Shown: piece by piece, positions 35,910 to 47,156 of the stretch
How positions within the stretch are numbered: position 1 is the first letter of the stretch
Layout: every line of letters begins with the position of its first letter
Assembly: GCA_026214975.1 (NCBI GenBank)
Contig: JAOBSW010000484.1
Location: forward strand, 1 to 64,000
Direction of reading: 5' to 3'
Source: Gentiana macrophylla
Taxonomy: Eukaryota; Streptophyta; Magnoliopsida; Gentianales; Gentianaceae
DNA: 64,000 bases
The notes under the pieces: generated by a model
The model's input: only the letters and a program-made list of their open reading frames with translations
The model's database searches: none
What the model was told of the DNA's origin: nothing
Made by a program: the position numbers and the translations under genes

Positions 35910-36115
35910 GGCTATCAAGAACTCTAGAATTGATCATAAATAAATAATGAAAGTGAGAATATAGGAAAAACGATTAAGAATTGATAAAAAAAAACTCAGG
36001 AAAATGATGACAGTTTACTCTCAAGAAATTGAAATCTTGGAAACGATGAAGAACACTCTCAAGATTCTTCAAATATTAGAGAGAATACGCAGGAAAAGCA
36101 TTTAGAAATTCTCAA

Positions 36116-39100
36116 TGTTAGGAACATTTTATTATGTTTTGATGATGTCTATACTAGCTGTAATAGCAAGCCTGAAATAAGTTAGAAATCTCTGTATAAG
36201 TCTTTACTTAGAGTCTGACATGTTTTATAAGTTGAGTCAGACAAGTATTGTACTAGTTGGTAGGATGACTAAGTAAAATAGAAATCCGGTAGAGTAAAAG
36301 CAGCCAAGTACCAGTAGAGAAGCATGAAGACATATGGTCTGACTTATAACCAAGGAAGTCTGTGATGACCTTGGATAAGTCTAAGTTATATTTCAAGTGA
36401 TGAAATTCATTGTTAAATATGGTGTACACTAATCTCACCCAAATCAAGAATCAATGAAGTACAAGGAATCTTGTAAACTCAAAGAAATCAAGAAAGCAGT
36501 GAACCGGCAAAGTAAACTGACTATCGGCTGAGTAAACACAAAGCAGTGAAGGAACTAAACAGCTAAGTCAACAGAAACACTCAACCGTTCTAACAGCAGT
36601 CAAGTAAAGGAACAACTGAGTAAGGTATATCATTTATACTTAGTCAGAACGTGAGATAATAAGAAAGATTCAGAGGATCAAGCATTAAATGCACAATCAA
36701 TCAAGAATCAATCAAGGACGGATTTTTTGATAGACGTTTGAAGAAAAACCCTGATCACTGAAATCAAGGAGAATATGACTAAGGGGGAATCAAGAATTAA
36801 ATCAAGGATTGTTCCCCACATTAAATAGCCAAAGGACAAAAATTCAAATAAAGGATTATCAAGGCTATAATTAGAAAGCATTGATAGACTGAAAAATAAA
36901 ACGATTGAGTTACATAAGAACAAGCAGAAACTCTGTTGATAGCAAAATACTTAACCGCTAACTTTCACCGACAGAGTATCGGGTCAACGGGAGTATAATG
37001 GTCACAAGGTCGAATCCACGGGGAGTAATGTCTAAGTACCAAAGCTGACGTAGAACTTAGTTCAGGCCAAAATATGGTGGAAGGTATTATGCTAATGCAG
37101 AAATAAATTTTTATACTACCGGTTTTACTTCTAAATATTAAATGGTATAGCCGAACTATGATCCCACGAGCTACTTTTACCCCTTAAGAAGGACTTGACA
37201 AGGAGCGTGTCTTAACCGACCTACCTATCCTATGTAGTTTAACGACATCCATGAGTGCCAACTCCTAATTCTAATGATTAGACTGAACAACTCGATCTAA
37301 CCACCCTATGACCGACTCTCCCTTTAGAAAACCGATTATCCTAACATGATTAAGTTCTAGAGCTGCTCGAACAATGATGACAAACCTCTGTATTGGAAAC
37401 GGTCCTAACAACTATGCCGAATCTACGCAACGATCCTAAAACCCTTTCCCACATCTCACCGCAAAATGCATCTATAAGTTCGATGTGTGTGACATTGAAC
37501 TAGGTGATCAATCTAATTCAACGATGTTATAATAAGTTTTAGGACGGGGATTAATCGTTAAAGCATTCAATTACGCACAACATAACTCCCAATCTCATCC
37601 CCCTTAGGGTTTTCACTCGCTTTCACATAATTCGTCTACACAACGGATTAGCTACTCATGATTATGCTAGAAATGGAATTAAAAGCAGAAATTAAACTAA
37701 AGACAATAAATAAAAGAGAATTCATTACCATATAAATTGCTGAAAATCTGATCCACAAAATATGGAAGAAATAATTGCACCGAAAAGCCAAATCTTTGAT
37801 CTTGAAACGTTAATCTAAGCTATGGAAAGTATGTAGAATCGAAGGATGTTATCTATGGAATCAAAGGATCAGAGGATGATCAACCTACACTAAAACCGCA
37901 CCAAAATCACCCTAAAAGTGTCTAAAGTAGGTAGTCCATGTCAAAGCGCTGAATGAGCTGCGTATTTATAGTGCAGGGTTGAAATCTGCGGCTGTCGGTG
38001 GCGGACGAGCGTTTGCTCCAAGGTGGATGCTCGTTTGCCTAGAAATCTGATGATGATTAAGGTTTATTCTTTAGTGAACCAGCGTTTGGCTACTCCTAAA
38101 CGCTAGTTCATGGATCATGCCTTGAGGGCAAACGCCTGTCTAGATTGTCTGAACGCCCGTTTGGATTATATGAGCTTTCTTGATTGGGGCTGAGCCCATC
38201 CAAACGTGCGTTCGGGGGTGATCTGGACGCTCGTCCGTCTGAAAATCTAACTTTTAGTATCAAATGCTACTTCTGTGAATGACCGTTTGGACTGGACAAA
38301 TGCCAGTCTGGCCTGATGATATATTCCTCAACCTTAACCTTGACTCAAACGCCAGTTTGGGTAGAGCTGCTCCAAACTTGATTTTTCTGCACTTTCATGC
38401 TACTTTCGTGCCATGAACATGTTTCTCATTCCAAAACATCGCTTTCCAGGTTCTCGAGTCACCTAAGTCCTGCACTAGCATATACGAACAAACACCACGC
38501 GTAATTCCGCAAGACAAAAGTGCTCGGAAAAGAGATAAATATCGCTCAAAAGGTGGAATTTACTATCAATATGACAGTTTAACCCCCCGTGCGTATAACT
38601 CTCGATATTACTCTTAATTAGGTCTAGAACTACCCAAAACATGTCAATAAAGTGATAAACGGGGGTTAAACTGCACACCAAAGTACAGTAAAGTTGACTC
38701 CCATCATCTGTCAATTTGAAAAGCCTTCTATCTGAACTTAAAGTACACATCGAGAGATCAACTCAGCAATCATAGTTAAAATTCCACATCAAGCACTGAG
38801 ATTGATCAATAGAATCTGTGAATCAAATGCACACCAGTCAAGCAACTGAATCAGATCCATCTGAGAAGGAGTTGTGTTTGTGATAGCTACTGAAAGATTT
38901 GTTCCCAAGGAGCAGTGTTGAAGACTGAGTCACTGAAGGTTTTGAAGCCAGGGAGTGATAGTCTTGAAGATTGTGAAGCTTGTGTAGCCAAGGACAATCT
39001 AACTATTGTATTAGTAAAAACAATAGTGATTTCCTCCCTGAACCACTATAAACCTTTGTGTCTATTTACTTTAAGCAATTTACTTTTCCGCACTTACTTT

Positions 39101-39265
39101 ATTGCATATTATATCTGTGATTGCATATCCTACTTTGAATTACCATTTTTAAGAAGGGACTTATCCGCTGCCCAAAAGCTTTTATATTGAGAAAAGTTTT
39201 TGAAACTCAACTATAGTCATTCACCCACCTTCTAACTATAGTTTCACCCTTCTCTGGGACCAACA
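36116..39265 (+). mobile_element. Solo LTR (family S) inserted in the Copia A leader
   Basis: It starts TGTTAGGAACATTTTATTATG and ends TCTCTGGGACCAACA, flanked by a perfect 5-bp duplication CTCAA (36,111-36,115 and 39,266-39,270). Without the 1770-bp element nested inside it, it is 1375 bp, close to its sister at 44,716-46,126 (1411 bp), to which it aligns along its whole length. It sits between the gag start and the primer-binding site of Copia A, in opposite orientation. Confidence 0.92.
36937..38706 (-). mobile_element. Solo LTR (1770 bp) nested inside the family S solo LTR
   Basis: The sister LTR at 44,716 is continuous at this point (CTCTGTCAATTTGAAAAG), whereas here 1770 bp intervene, flanked by TCTGT on both sides (36,932-36,936 and 38,707-38,711). 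The ends are TGATAGCAAAAT and TGACTCCCATCA. A minus-strand TATA (CACTATAAATACGC, near 37,967) sets orientation. Near its 3' end on that strand is CCCCGTGGATTCGACCTTG, very like a motif near the 3' end of the LARD LTRs. This suggests a Ty3/gypsy origin of the Tat/Athila group (inference). Confidence 0.88.
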
Positions 39266-39305
39266 CTCAAATTTCTGCTCTGATACCATGATGAAGTTTG
39301 TAGAA

Positions 39306-39929
39306 TTTCTGCTCTGGTATTCGCCTGTAAGACGAACAAGTCGTTAAGGGTCCCTGAGTTCTTTCTATATGAAAACCCTCTAATGCTCAAGTTAGTGACA
39401 TTGAGAAGAAGTATAAAGTAGTCTCAGAGTGCAAGTAGAGTAGGAGCTTACGTACCATGCATGTGAGGGAGCTGATCCCTTTATACATGTTACCATGGTG
39501 GAAATGGCGGTCCAATCAGTGTTGATGGTGTGAGGACATAGCTTATTCAGGTTATAGTGGATTGATGCCCAATGCATGCAAAGCTAATGATGTAAGTGAC
39601 AGAGGGCAACTTGTGTCATGTCCAACGTTTGAGACCAGTAGCGTCCTACACCATGTCAGCCCTTCTTTTTATGCAAACAACCTGTGGTGCTAGGGTGGTG
39701 ATGATAACCTCTTCCTAGGAGAAATGACCTATGTCTTGTAGAGTGATCCCGAGTAGCGAGCTGGGGTTAGGTCGGCTTTGATGCTACTGGAGACCTCTGA
39801 ACACTTAGAAAAAAAAGAAGCAATATGACTATGGAGGATCAGCTCTGCCCTTGTAGAGAGGTGGACTTAGGCTCATAGCTCTTCCAGATGAGTGCCACGT
39901 GTAGGTGACCGATCTCACCCATGTTAATT
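39306..39929. other. Unassigned repeat-like stretch between Copia A and the LINE fragment
   Basis: It begins with a second copy of AATTTCTGCTCTG just after the Copia A primer-binding site and then runs through DNA with no coding potential. It may be the remains of another LTR. No ends or duplication were found. Confidence 0.4.
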
Positions 39930-40100
39930 CTCATCCAAAGTTCTTGAAGATTTTGTGAAAGGAATAACATCATCAACTAAGTAAATGATTGAGACAATGG
40001 CTTTTCCAAGCAATACAGACCCTGAGGATTCAACCAGAATCACTAGCCTCCTTAAGAATGAAGCTTAGACCTTGAGCACAGATGCTAAAAAGGTAATGAG
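39930..40100 (-). pseudogene. LINE (L1-type) reverse transcriptase fragment, piece 3
   Basis: On the minus strand the sequence translates, across small shifts, as YLFSICAQGLSFILKEASDS and then SIIYLVDDVIPFTKSS. The second is the FADD catalytic region of plant L1 reverse transcriptases with the two aspartates kept. It continues piece 2 (51,841-51,706) once Copia B and its ATGAG target duplication are removed. It stops being recognisable near 39,930. Confidence 0.75.
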
Positions 40101-41925
40101 TGTCAGGAAAACAACTAGTTTAACGCAGCGGAATTTAAAATTTGATTTCCGATCCCAAGATCGACTTCGGTTAATACAATAAACACGTTAAGTAGTTGAC
40201 GGTGATTACCTTGCTTGATCTAATAGATTGACGCTTTCACCGTCAACGGAGAGTATTAGTGCGCGCGAGCCATCCATGTGTCCGGCCTCTATCGATATCC
40301 ACACGAACTCCTCGCTGGAATCCTCTTTGGATTGCTACTAGAAAAATCCGGTTGTTAGACCGGCCTTTTCTCTCTCTCTCTCTAAGAAGCTCTCAGTTTT
40401 TCGCAAGAATTATGAACTCTTGTAGCCAACCCCTTTCTTTTATAGGTGAAAGTTGCGCCCCTATTGTCCCAATCTGATTGGGAGAAGCTTCCTAGTAGAT
40501 TGATGAGAAAGAAAACATTTTCCTAATAAAATAAGGAAAATCACTTTGATTGATTTATCTCTTTTAATTTAATATCTTATATTAAATAAATCTATGATAT
40601 TGTCAATATCTAATATTGAATATCATTATCTCATTACCATAAATCTATTTTTCCGAAATCAATTAATATACAATATTAATATATGGTAATATCATTAATT
40701 AAATTGCATAATCCAACTGTATCTTATACACTCAAATGTGGCGCCCCAAATGACAATTAATTAGCTTCAAGAATATTCTTTAATTATTCAATATAATTAA
40801 TATATTGTATTTAATTTATTCATAATAAATAAATACCGTCTAATTTAATCACTATAACACTTTATAATCCAGATAAACTTTTCTTATTTGGTTATCACTA
40901 TAACCTCATTTTAATCCGGCTAGATGTTCTTATGTGTGTGACCCAATAGGCTTCAGCATATGTTGGCCGTAGACACAAAGTGCAAATTACAAAAATGCCC
41001 TTTATACCTAATGATCACGGAATAGCGTCTAGCAACACACCGTGACCCCCAATCATCGGAAGAGTCAAAAGAAATGACTACTACCTTTCATGTGAAATAG
41101 TTACCGTGTAAATAGAATCATATCGCTGTAATAACATACATACGATCGTATCTCGAGTGTCAGTACATTAACGATCATATCTTATAATCTGGATAACATG
41201 CTCTCTCGGAATAACTTATTTACTCACACTTTGCAAAGATTCACGAGAGCTAGACATTCCTTATAAGAAGGCCATTTCGGATGTTCACTCCTAAACATAG
41301 GATACGCGATTCCCAGAGAAGCAACATGAATCCTACGTATGCTTCCGTATCACACCCAATCACTACCGCATGATCGACCCATGGCTAGGGGAAAGCTTAA
41401 TAGTGTCAAAGCATGACAACCCACACCATGATGCCATGAAGACTCCGGTCTCAGGATAATTACACAACTGCCACATACTGCGACACTTAATGTAAGTGGG
41501 TTAGTCTGACGTACGCATTCTCTAATACACGTCCACGACAGTTCAAGCGTCTCTACACTTAGATTGACGAGATCTATCCCTATCTTCAATAATATAGAAG
41601 ACATCCAATACATGCTAGTCTAATCACACCATCAATGTCCCGTTTGATAGTACATACGACTAGAGACATTTAAGTATCAAACTTATTAAAGTGAATAAAG
41701 ATCTCATCAACCAAAATCAGTATCATGGTTTCTCTATCACAGTTTAATACTAAGAACTTTACTATATATAGAAATTCAATAACATGAAGATAAGCAAGAT
41801 ATATAATAACAAAAGTGCCTTTTATTAATCATAATAAAGTTATTACATGAACTAAACTGACTGTAAATGACCCGACCCGGTCGGATCCGGTCCAACCCGA
41901 TTGGGCTTAGGACACTATTTCAAAA
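40101..41925 (-). mobile_element. 3' LTR of Copia B (1825 bp)
   Basis: It aligns throughout with 48,735-51,705 once the insertion there is removed. On the minus strand it should start TGTTGAAATA; here the G is T (TTTTGAAATA), next to the polypurine tract AAGTGGGAGA (about 41,927-41,936). It ends CCTGACA at 40,101. Scattered differences from the other LTR indicate an old insertion. Confidence 0.9.
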
Positions 41926-41939
41926 ATCTCCCACTTGGC

Positions 41940-44715
41940 CTAAAGCCAATCACCCATATGTCTAAGCCCATGCATGTGAACATGTTTCTCATGCTTTGCT
42001 TGGGATAATGCCTTGGTTAACGGTTCAGCTATGTTATCATCCGTGTGGATTTTCTCAATCTTTACATCTCCTCTATCAACTGTCTCTCTAATCAAGTGAT
42101 AGTGCAGTAGCACATGTTTGGACTTCTGATGAGACATTGGTTCCTTTGACTGAGCAATTGCCCCATTGTTATCACAGTACAGTGAGACTGGACCTTCATT
42201 AGTGGGAACCACACCAAGTCCAGTAATGAACTTCTTAATCCAAACTGCTTCATTTGCCGCCTCCGTGGCTGCTATATACTCGGCTTCCTACAGTAGTCTC
42301 CTGCTTGGAACTCTTCCATCTCACTGCTCCGCCGTTAAGCGTGAAAACAAATCCAGACTGTGACTTCAAGTCATCCTTGTCAGTTTGAAAACTGTCATCT
42401 GTGTAACCTCGTAATACCAAATCATCATTCCCGAAAACTAAGAACATATCCCTAGTACGTCTCATATACTTGAGAATATTCTTGGCTGCACAACATGGCG
42501 TACATGATGGACCCAATAGCCAAAGCATAAGGGGTCCTACTCATTTGCGGCCTCTCCTCCTCTGTCTTAAGACACATTTCCTTTGCAGGTAGACCCCATG
42601 CGACATGGGCAGCAATTATTGGATTGCTTCATGCTGAATCTCTTCAACATATTTTTCTATATAGGTTGATTGTGACAGACCAAGCAACCTCTTAGATATA
42701 TCTCTATAGATCTTGATTCCCAGAATATAGGCGGCTTCTCCCAAGTCCTTCATAGAGAAGTTCCAGAAAACCAAACTTTAACCGACTGTAACATAGGAAT
42801 GTCATTCCCTATGAGCAATATGTCATCTACATAAAGTACTAAGAAAATGATGGCACTCCCACTAACCTTCTTGTAAACACATGGCTCATCTTCGTTCTTG
42901 ATGAAATCAAATTGTTTGATAGTTTCATCAAAATGAATATTCCAACTCCGAGAAGCATGCTTCAACCCATAAATGGATCTTTGCAACTTGCATTCCATCC
43001 GAGCATCATCGGTTGTGAAACCCTTAGGTTGTGTCATGTACATTTCTTGAGACATATTCCCATTGAGGAAAGCTGTTTTCACATCCATCTGCCATATCTC
43101 ATAATCATGGTGTGCTGCAATAGCAAGCAAACTTCTAATGGACTTTAGCATAGCTACTGGCGAAAAGGTTTTGTCATAGTCAACTCCTTGTCTTTGTCTA
43201 TAACCCATTGCCATCAACCTTGCCTTGTAGGTAACTACATTACCATTCATGTCGGTCTTTCTCATAAAGACCCATTTGCATCCTATGGGAACTATTCCTA
43301 TAGGCGGATAAACTAAGTTCTAAACTTGGTTGTCTTTCATGGATTCAATTTCAGAATTCATGGCTTCTAGCTATTTCTCTTTGTCATGCCTCATCAATAC
43401 ATTCTCATAAGTTTTAGGGTCCTCATCTTCCATGAGGTATACTCCAGTGTACCTTTCGGGTTCACGACGTTCCCTAGTGGATCTTCGAGGTGTCTGTGTT
43501 TCTAGAGCAGGTGTTTGTACCTCATCCGTATGCGGAATCTGCCCTACTTCCATCAAGTGATGTTATCCGTAAGTGGTTCTTGAATTTCTTCAAGATCAAT
43601 CTTACTCCCACTGACCCTCTCCAGAACAAACTCTTTCTCTAGAAAGTGGTCAGTCCTGAAGACAAACACCTCTTGCTCTCCTGGATGGTAAAATTGGTAT
43701 CCTCTAGTTTCTCTAGGATAACCCACAAATAGACATTTGTATGATCTAGCTTCTAATTTGTCAGGCATCATACGCTTCACATATGTAGGACAACCCCAAG
43801 GTTTAAGATATGCTAGATTCGGTTTCTTCTTGGCCCATACTTCGTATGGTGTAGAATCCACTGTCTTTGATGGAACTCGGTTAAGTATATAAGATGTTGT
43901 TTCTAGAGCATACCCCCAAAACGATTTTGGAAGAACTGCATAGCTCATCATGGATAGCACCATGTCTAATTGAGTGCGATTTCTCCTCTCAGATACGCCA
44001 TTCATCTGAGGCATTCCGGGTGGAGTCCATTCAGGTAGAATCCTATTCTCCTTTAAGTAATCTTGAAACTCTCCATCTAGGTATTCTCCACCTCGATCAG
44101 ATCGAAGTGTCTTAATTTCTTTACCTAGTTGTTTCTCCACTTCACTTCTGAATTCCTTGAACTTTTCAAAGGCTTCAGACTTATACTTCATTAAGTATAA
44201 ACCATAACGAGAATGGTCATCAGTGAAAGTGATAAAATAAGAGTATCCTCATTTGGCTTGAATTGACATTGGGCCGCAGACATCAGTATGTATGAGCTCA
44301 AGCAATTCGTTGGATCTTATCCCTTTTCCACTAAATGGTGACTTTGTCATCTTGCCAAGTAAACAAGCTTCGCATGTATCAAAAGATTCGTAATCGAATT
44401 GATCCAACATTCCATCTTTATGGAGTTTGGAAATGCGATTCTTATTTATATGACCAAGTCTACAATGCCACAAGTAGGATTCATTCAAGTCACTTGTTAT
44501 AACTTTCTTGCTGTTTATATTAAGTATATCAACATTCGTATCTAATATGTAGAGACCATTTTCAAGTTTACCAGTACCATCAAATATTCCATCACGTGAA
44601 AAAAAAACAACATTTATTCTGGAACGTAAAAGAAAATCCTTCAACATCCAATGCAGAAATAGAAATAATGCTCTTCGTAAGAGAAAGACCAAAATAACAG
44701 TTATTCAATTCTAGT
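41940..44715 (-). pseudogene. Copia B pol, 3' part: GAG-pre-integrase, integrase, RT, RNase H
   Basis: GAG-pre-integrase at 44,692-44,249 (YLWHCRLGHINKNRISKLH, CEACLLGKMTKSPF) ends in a TGA just after IHTDVCGPMSIQAK, the first integrase aspartate. Integrase continues at 44,191-43,553 with LRSDRGGEYLDGEF and MNGVSERRNRT, the other DDE residues. Reverse transcriptase at 43,265-42,750 has QMDVKTAFLNG and VLYVDDILLIGND (YVDD). RNase H lies at 42,528-42,250 (LRGYTDDSFQTDKDD) and 41,940-42,212 (SLYCDNNGAIAQSKEP, MSHQKSKHVLLHYHLIR). Several stops and frameshifts separate the blocks. Confidence 0.92.
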
Positions 44716-46126
44716 TGTTAGGAACATTTTATTATGTTTTGATGATGGCCATACTAGCTGTTATAGCAAGCCTGAAATAAGTTAGAATTCTCTGTATAAG
44801 TCTTTACTTAGAGTCTGACATGTTGTATAAGTTAAGTCAGACAAGTATTGTACTAGTTGGTAGGACGGCAAAGCAAAAACAGATATTCGACAGAGTGAAG
44901 CCGACCAAGCACCAGCAGAGAAGCAATCACGAGACATTAAAGGTCCGACTTGTAACCAAGGAAGTGCGTGATGACCTTGGACAAGTCGAAGTTATACTAC
45001 AAGCGATGTACATTAATATTCAAATATGGTGTACATCGATCTCACCCCAATCAAAGATCGGTGAAGTACAAAGATTCTCCTCAAACGAAACAAAGAAGAA
45101 AAGCAGTGAATTGGCAAAGCGGACTCACTTTTCGGTGAGTAAAGACGAAGCGGTGAAGGAAAAGCTAAAACGGCTAAGTCGGAAGGATCACTCGACCGTT
45201 CTAAAAGCGGAAGTAACACTTACGGATCGATTTAGTATCGTTGAAGATTCGAGAAGATCATGCATTAAATGCACAATCAATAGAGGATCAATCAAGGACG
45301 GATTTTTACGCTATACGTTTGAAGAAAGAATCGATCATCGAAATCAAGGAGAATGCAATTAAGGGGAATCAAGAATAAAATCAAGGATTATTCCCTCATT
45401 AATATAGCCAACGGACGGAATTTCAAAATCAAGGTATTCAAGGCTATAAATAGAAGGCATTGACAGACAGAGAAGGTAGTTGAACGGAACAAAAAAAATC
45501 AAGTGAAAACTCTGTCAATTTGAAAAGCCTTCTCTCTGAACTTACAAGGAAACATCTAGTGATCAACTTTCGGATATCGAGCTACAAAGTCATACTTGGG
45601 GCTGAGTTTGATCAACCAAGTGTGTGAATCACATTCACATCAAATCAAGCAAATCGAATCAGGCAATCTGAGAAGGAGTTGAATCTGTGATAGCTTTTGA
45701 AAGATTTTGATCTCAAGGAGCACCAAGGAAGACTGAATCACTGAAGGCATTTATGGTCAAGGAGTGATAGTCTTGTAGATTGTGAAGCTTGGGAAGCCAA
45801 GGACAATCATACTATTGTATCTGTGAAAACAATAGTGAATTCCTCCGATCATCACGAGGAGAAGAGTGGATTAAGGGATTACACCACCTGAACCACTATA
45901 AGCCTTGTGTCAATTTAATTTCTGCAATTTACTTTACTGACATTTATTTAATTTGCCTACACCATAACTTAATTCGTGATTGTCTAAGCTGATTTGAAAA
46001 CAACATAGTAAGAAGGGATTTATCCGCTGCCCAAAATCTTTTAAATAAAAGAAAAGTTTTTGAAACTCCACTATAGTCATTCACCCCTCCCTCTGACTAT
46101 AGTTTCACCCTTCTCTGGGACCAACA
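44716..46126 (+). mobile_element. Solo LTR (family S, 1411 bp) inserted in Copia B pol
   Basis: It begins TGTTAGGAACATTTTATTATG and ends TCTCTGGGACCAACA, flanked by perfect CTAGT duplications (44,711-44,715 and 46,127-46,131). A TATA box (GGCTATAAATAGAAG, near 45,443) gives plus orientation. It separates the protease from the GAG-pre-integrase region of Copia B. The open frame at 44,820-45,362 lies wholly inside it and is fortuitous. Confidence 0.95.
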
Positions 46127-47156
46127 CTAGTACTAGCCCACTGGGCAATGAAAGTAAATAAACTCCTACGGCTTGGGCAACAACATTTGCTCCATTCCCA
46201 ACACGCAGGTCCACTTCTCTTTTCCTCAGATCTCTAGTCCTTCTTAGTCCCTGCATATCCGTACAAATATGAGAACCACATCCAGTATCTAATACCCAGT
46301 GGTTAGACTTAGAAGAAGCAATATTGATCTCAATCATAAACATACCTGAAGTCGAAGCATCATTATGCTTGTTCTTCTTGGTGCTCAAGAAAGCCTTGCG
46401 GTTTCTCCTCCAATGACCAGTCTGGCCACAATGGAAGCAAGCATCTTTGGATTTGTCTTTGGCTATCTTAGACTGCAGCTTAGCAGCCTCCTTCGCCTTT
46501 TTGGTCTTCTTTTGGGCCCTTTTTTTGCCCTTGGAAGAAGTTACGAGCAACGCTTGCTTACCCTTGCCAACAGTGCCTTCAGCAGTTTTGAGCATGTTCA
46601 ATAACTCCGCGAGGGAGCAATCATTTTTGTTCATATGATAGTTCATTACAAACTGTGAGTAAGAATCCGGTAGAGATTACAGAATCAAGTCAATACTTAA
46701 CTCACGCTTCATCTTATGGCCCAGCTTCTCAAGCCTCTCTATGTATCCGATCATCTTTAGCACATACGACCCAACTTGGGTACCCGGAGCCATCTTGCAA
46801 CCAAACAGTGCCTTCGAGACCTCGTACCTCTCAGTGCGAGACTGAGAAGGATAGAGCTCATTTAGGTGAGCCATAATGGTATGAGCATCCATGGACTCAT
46901 GCTGTTTCTGAAGTTCCGGTGTCATAGAAGCAAGCATGATGCAAGTAGCCTCATTGTCGAGCGAATGCTGCTTTGCATGCTTCTTAACTGATTCTTCATT
47001 CATAGCATCTTCGGGATCCTTGATTAAGGGTGTGTCCAAGACATATCCAATGCCTTCATGTCTCAAAACGATTTTGAGGTTTCTTTCCCAGTCGAGAAAG
47101 TTTGATTCGTCAAGTTTGTTATCAATGATAAAACGAAGATTCAATTTGTTCGACAT
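46127..47156 (-). pseudogene. Copia B gag and protease
   Basis: Gag starts at 47,156 (MSNKLNLRFIIDNKLDES, then NFLDWERNLKIVLRHEGIGY). CAA is replaced by TAA (LIL*SLPDSYSQF) near 46,678, ending the first frame. It continues MNYHMNKNDCSLAELLNML, a lysine-rich stretch, and the zinc knuckle CFHCGQTGHWRRN, whose last cysteine is now arginine. Protease follows as NHWVLDTGCGSHICTDMQ, with DTG as the catalytic triad. The chain is then cut by the solo LTR at 46,126. The missing zinc ligand and the stop both speak against function. Confidence 0.92.

Larger units (their letters stand above)
31312..39305 (-). mobile_element. Copia A: degenerate Ty1/copia retrotransposon carrying nested solo LTRs
   Basis: Order on the minus strand: PBS (39,277-39,288) preceded by a 17-bp remnant of the 5' LTR, leader interrupted by a solo LTR (36,116-39,265), gag (35,909-34,860), protease, GAG-pre-integrase, integrase, reverse transcriptase, RNase H, polypurine tract (GAGGGGG at 31,644-31,650) and the 3' LTR. 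The protein is broken by many stops and frameshifts. Short LTRs (332 bp) and the order protease-integrase-RT-RNase H define copia. The 5' LTR is lost beyond GTAGAATT by a rearrangement, so no flanking duplication can be read. Confidence 0.9.

Noticed and set aside
44820..45362. 180-codon plus-strand frame
   Set aside because: It lies wholly inside the solo LTR 44,716-46,126; the sister LTR does not keep it open, and it has no motif.
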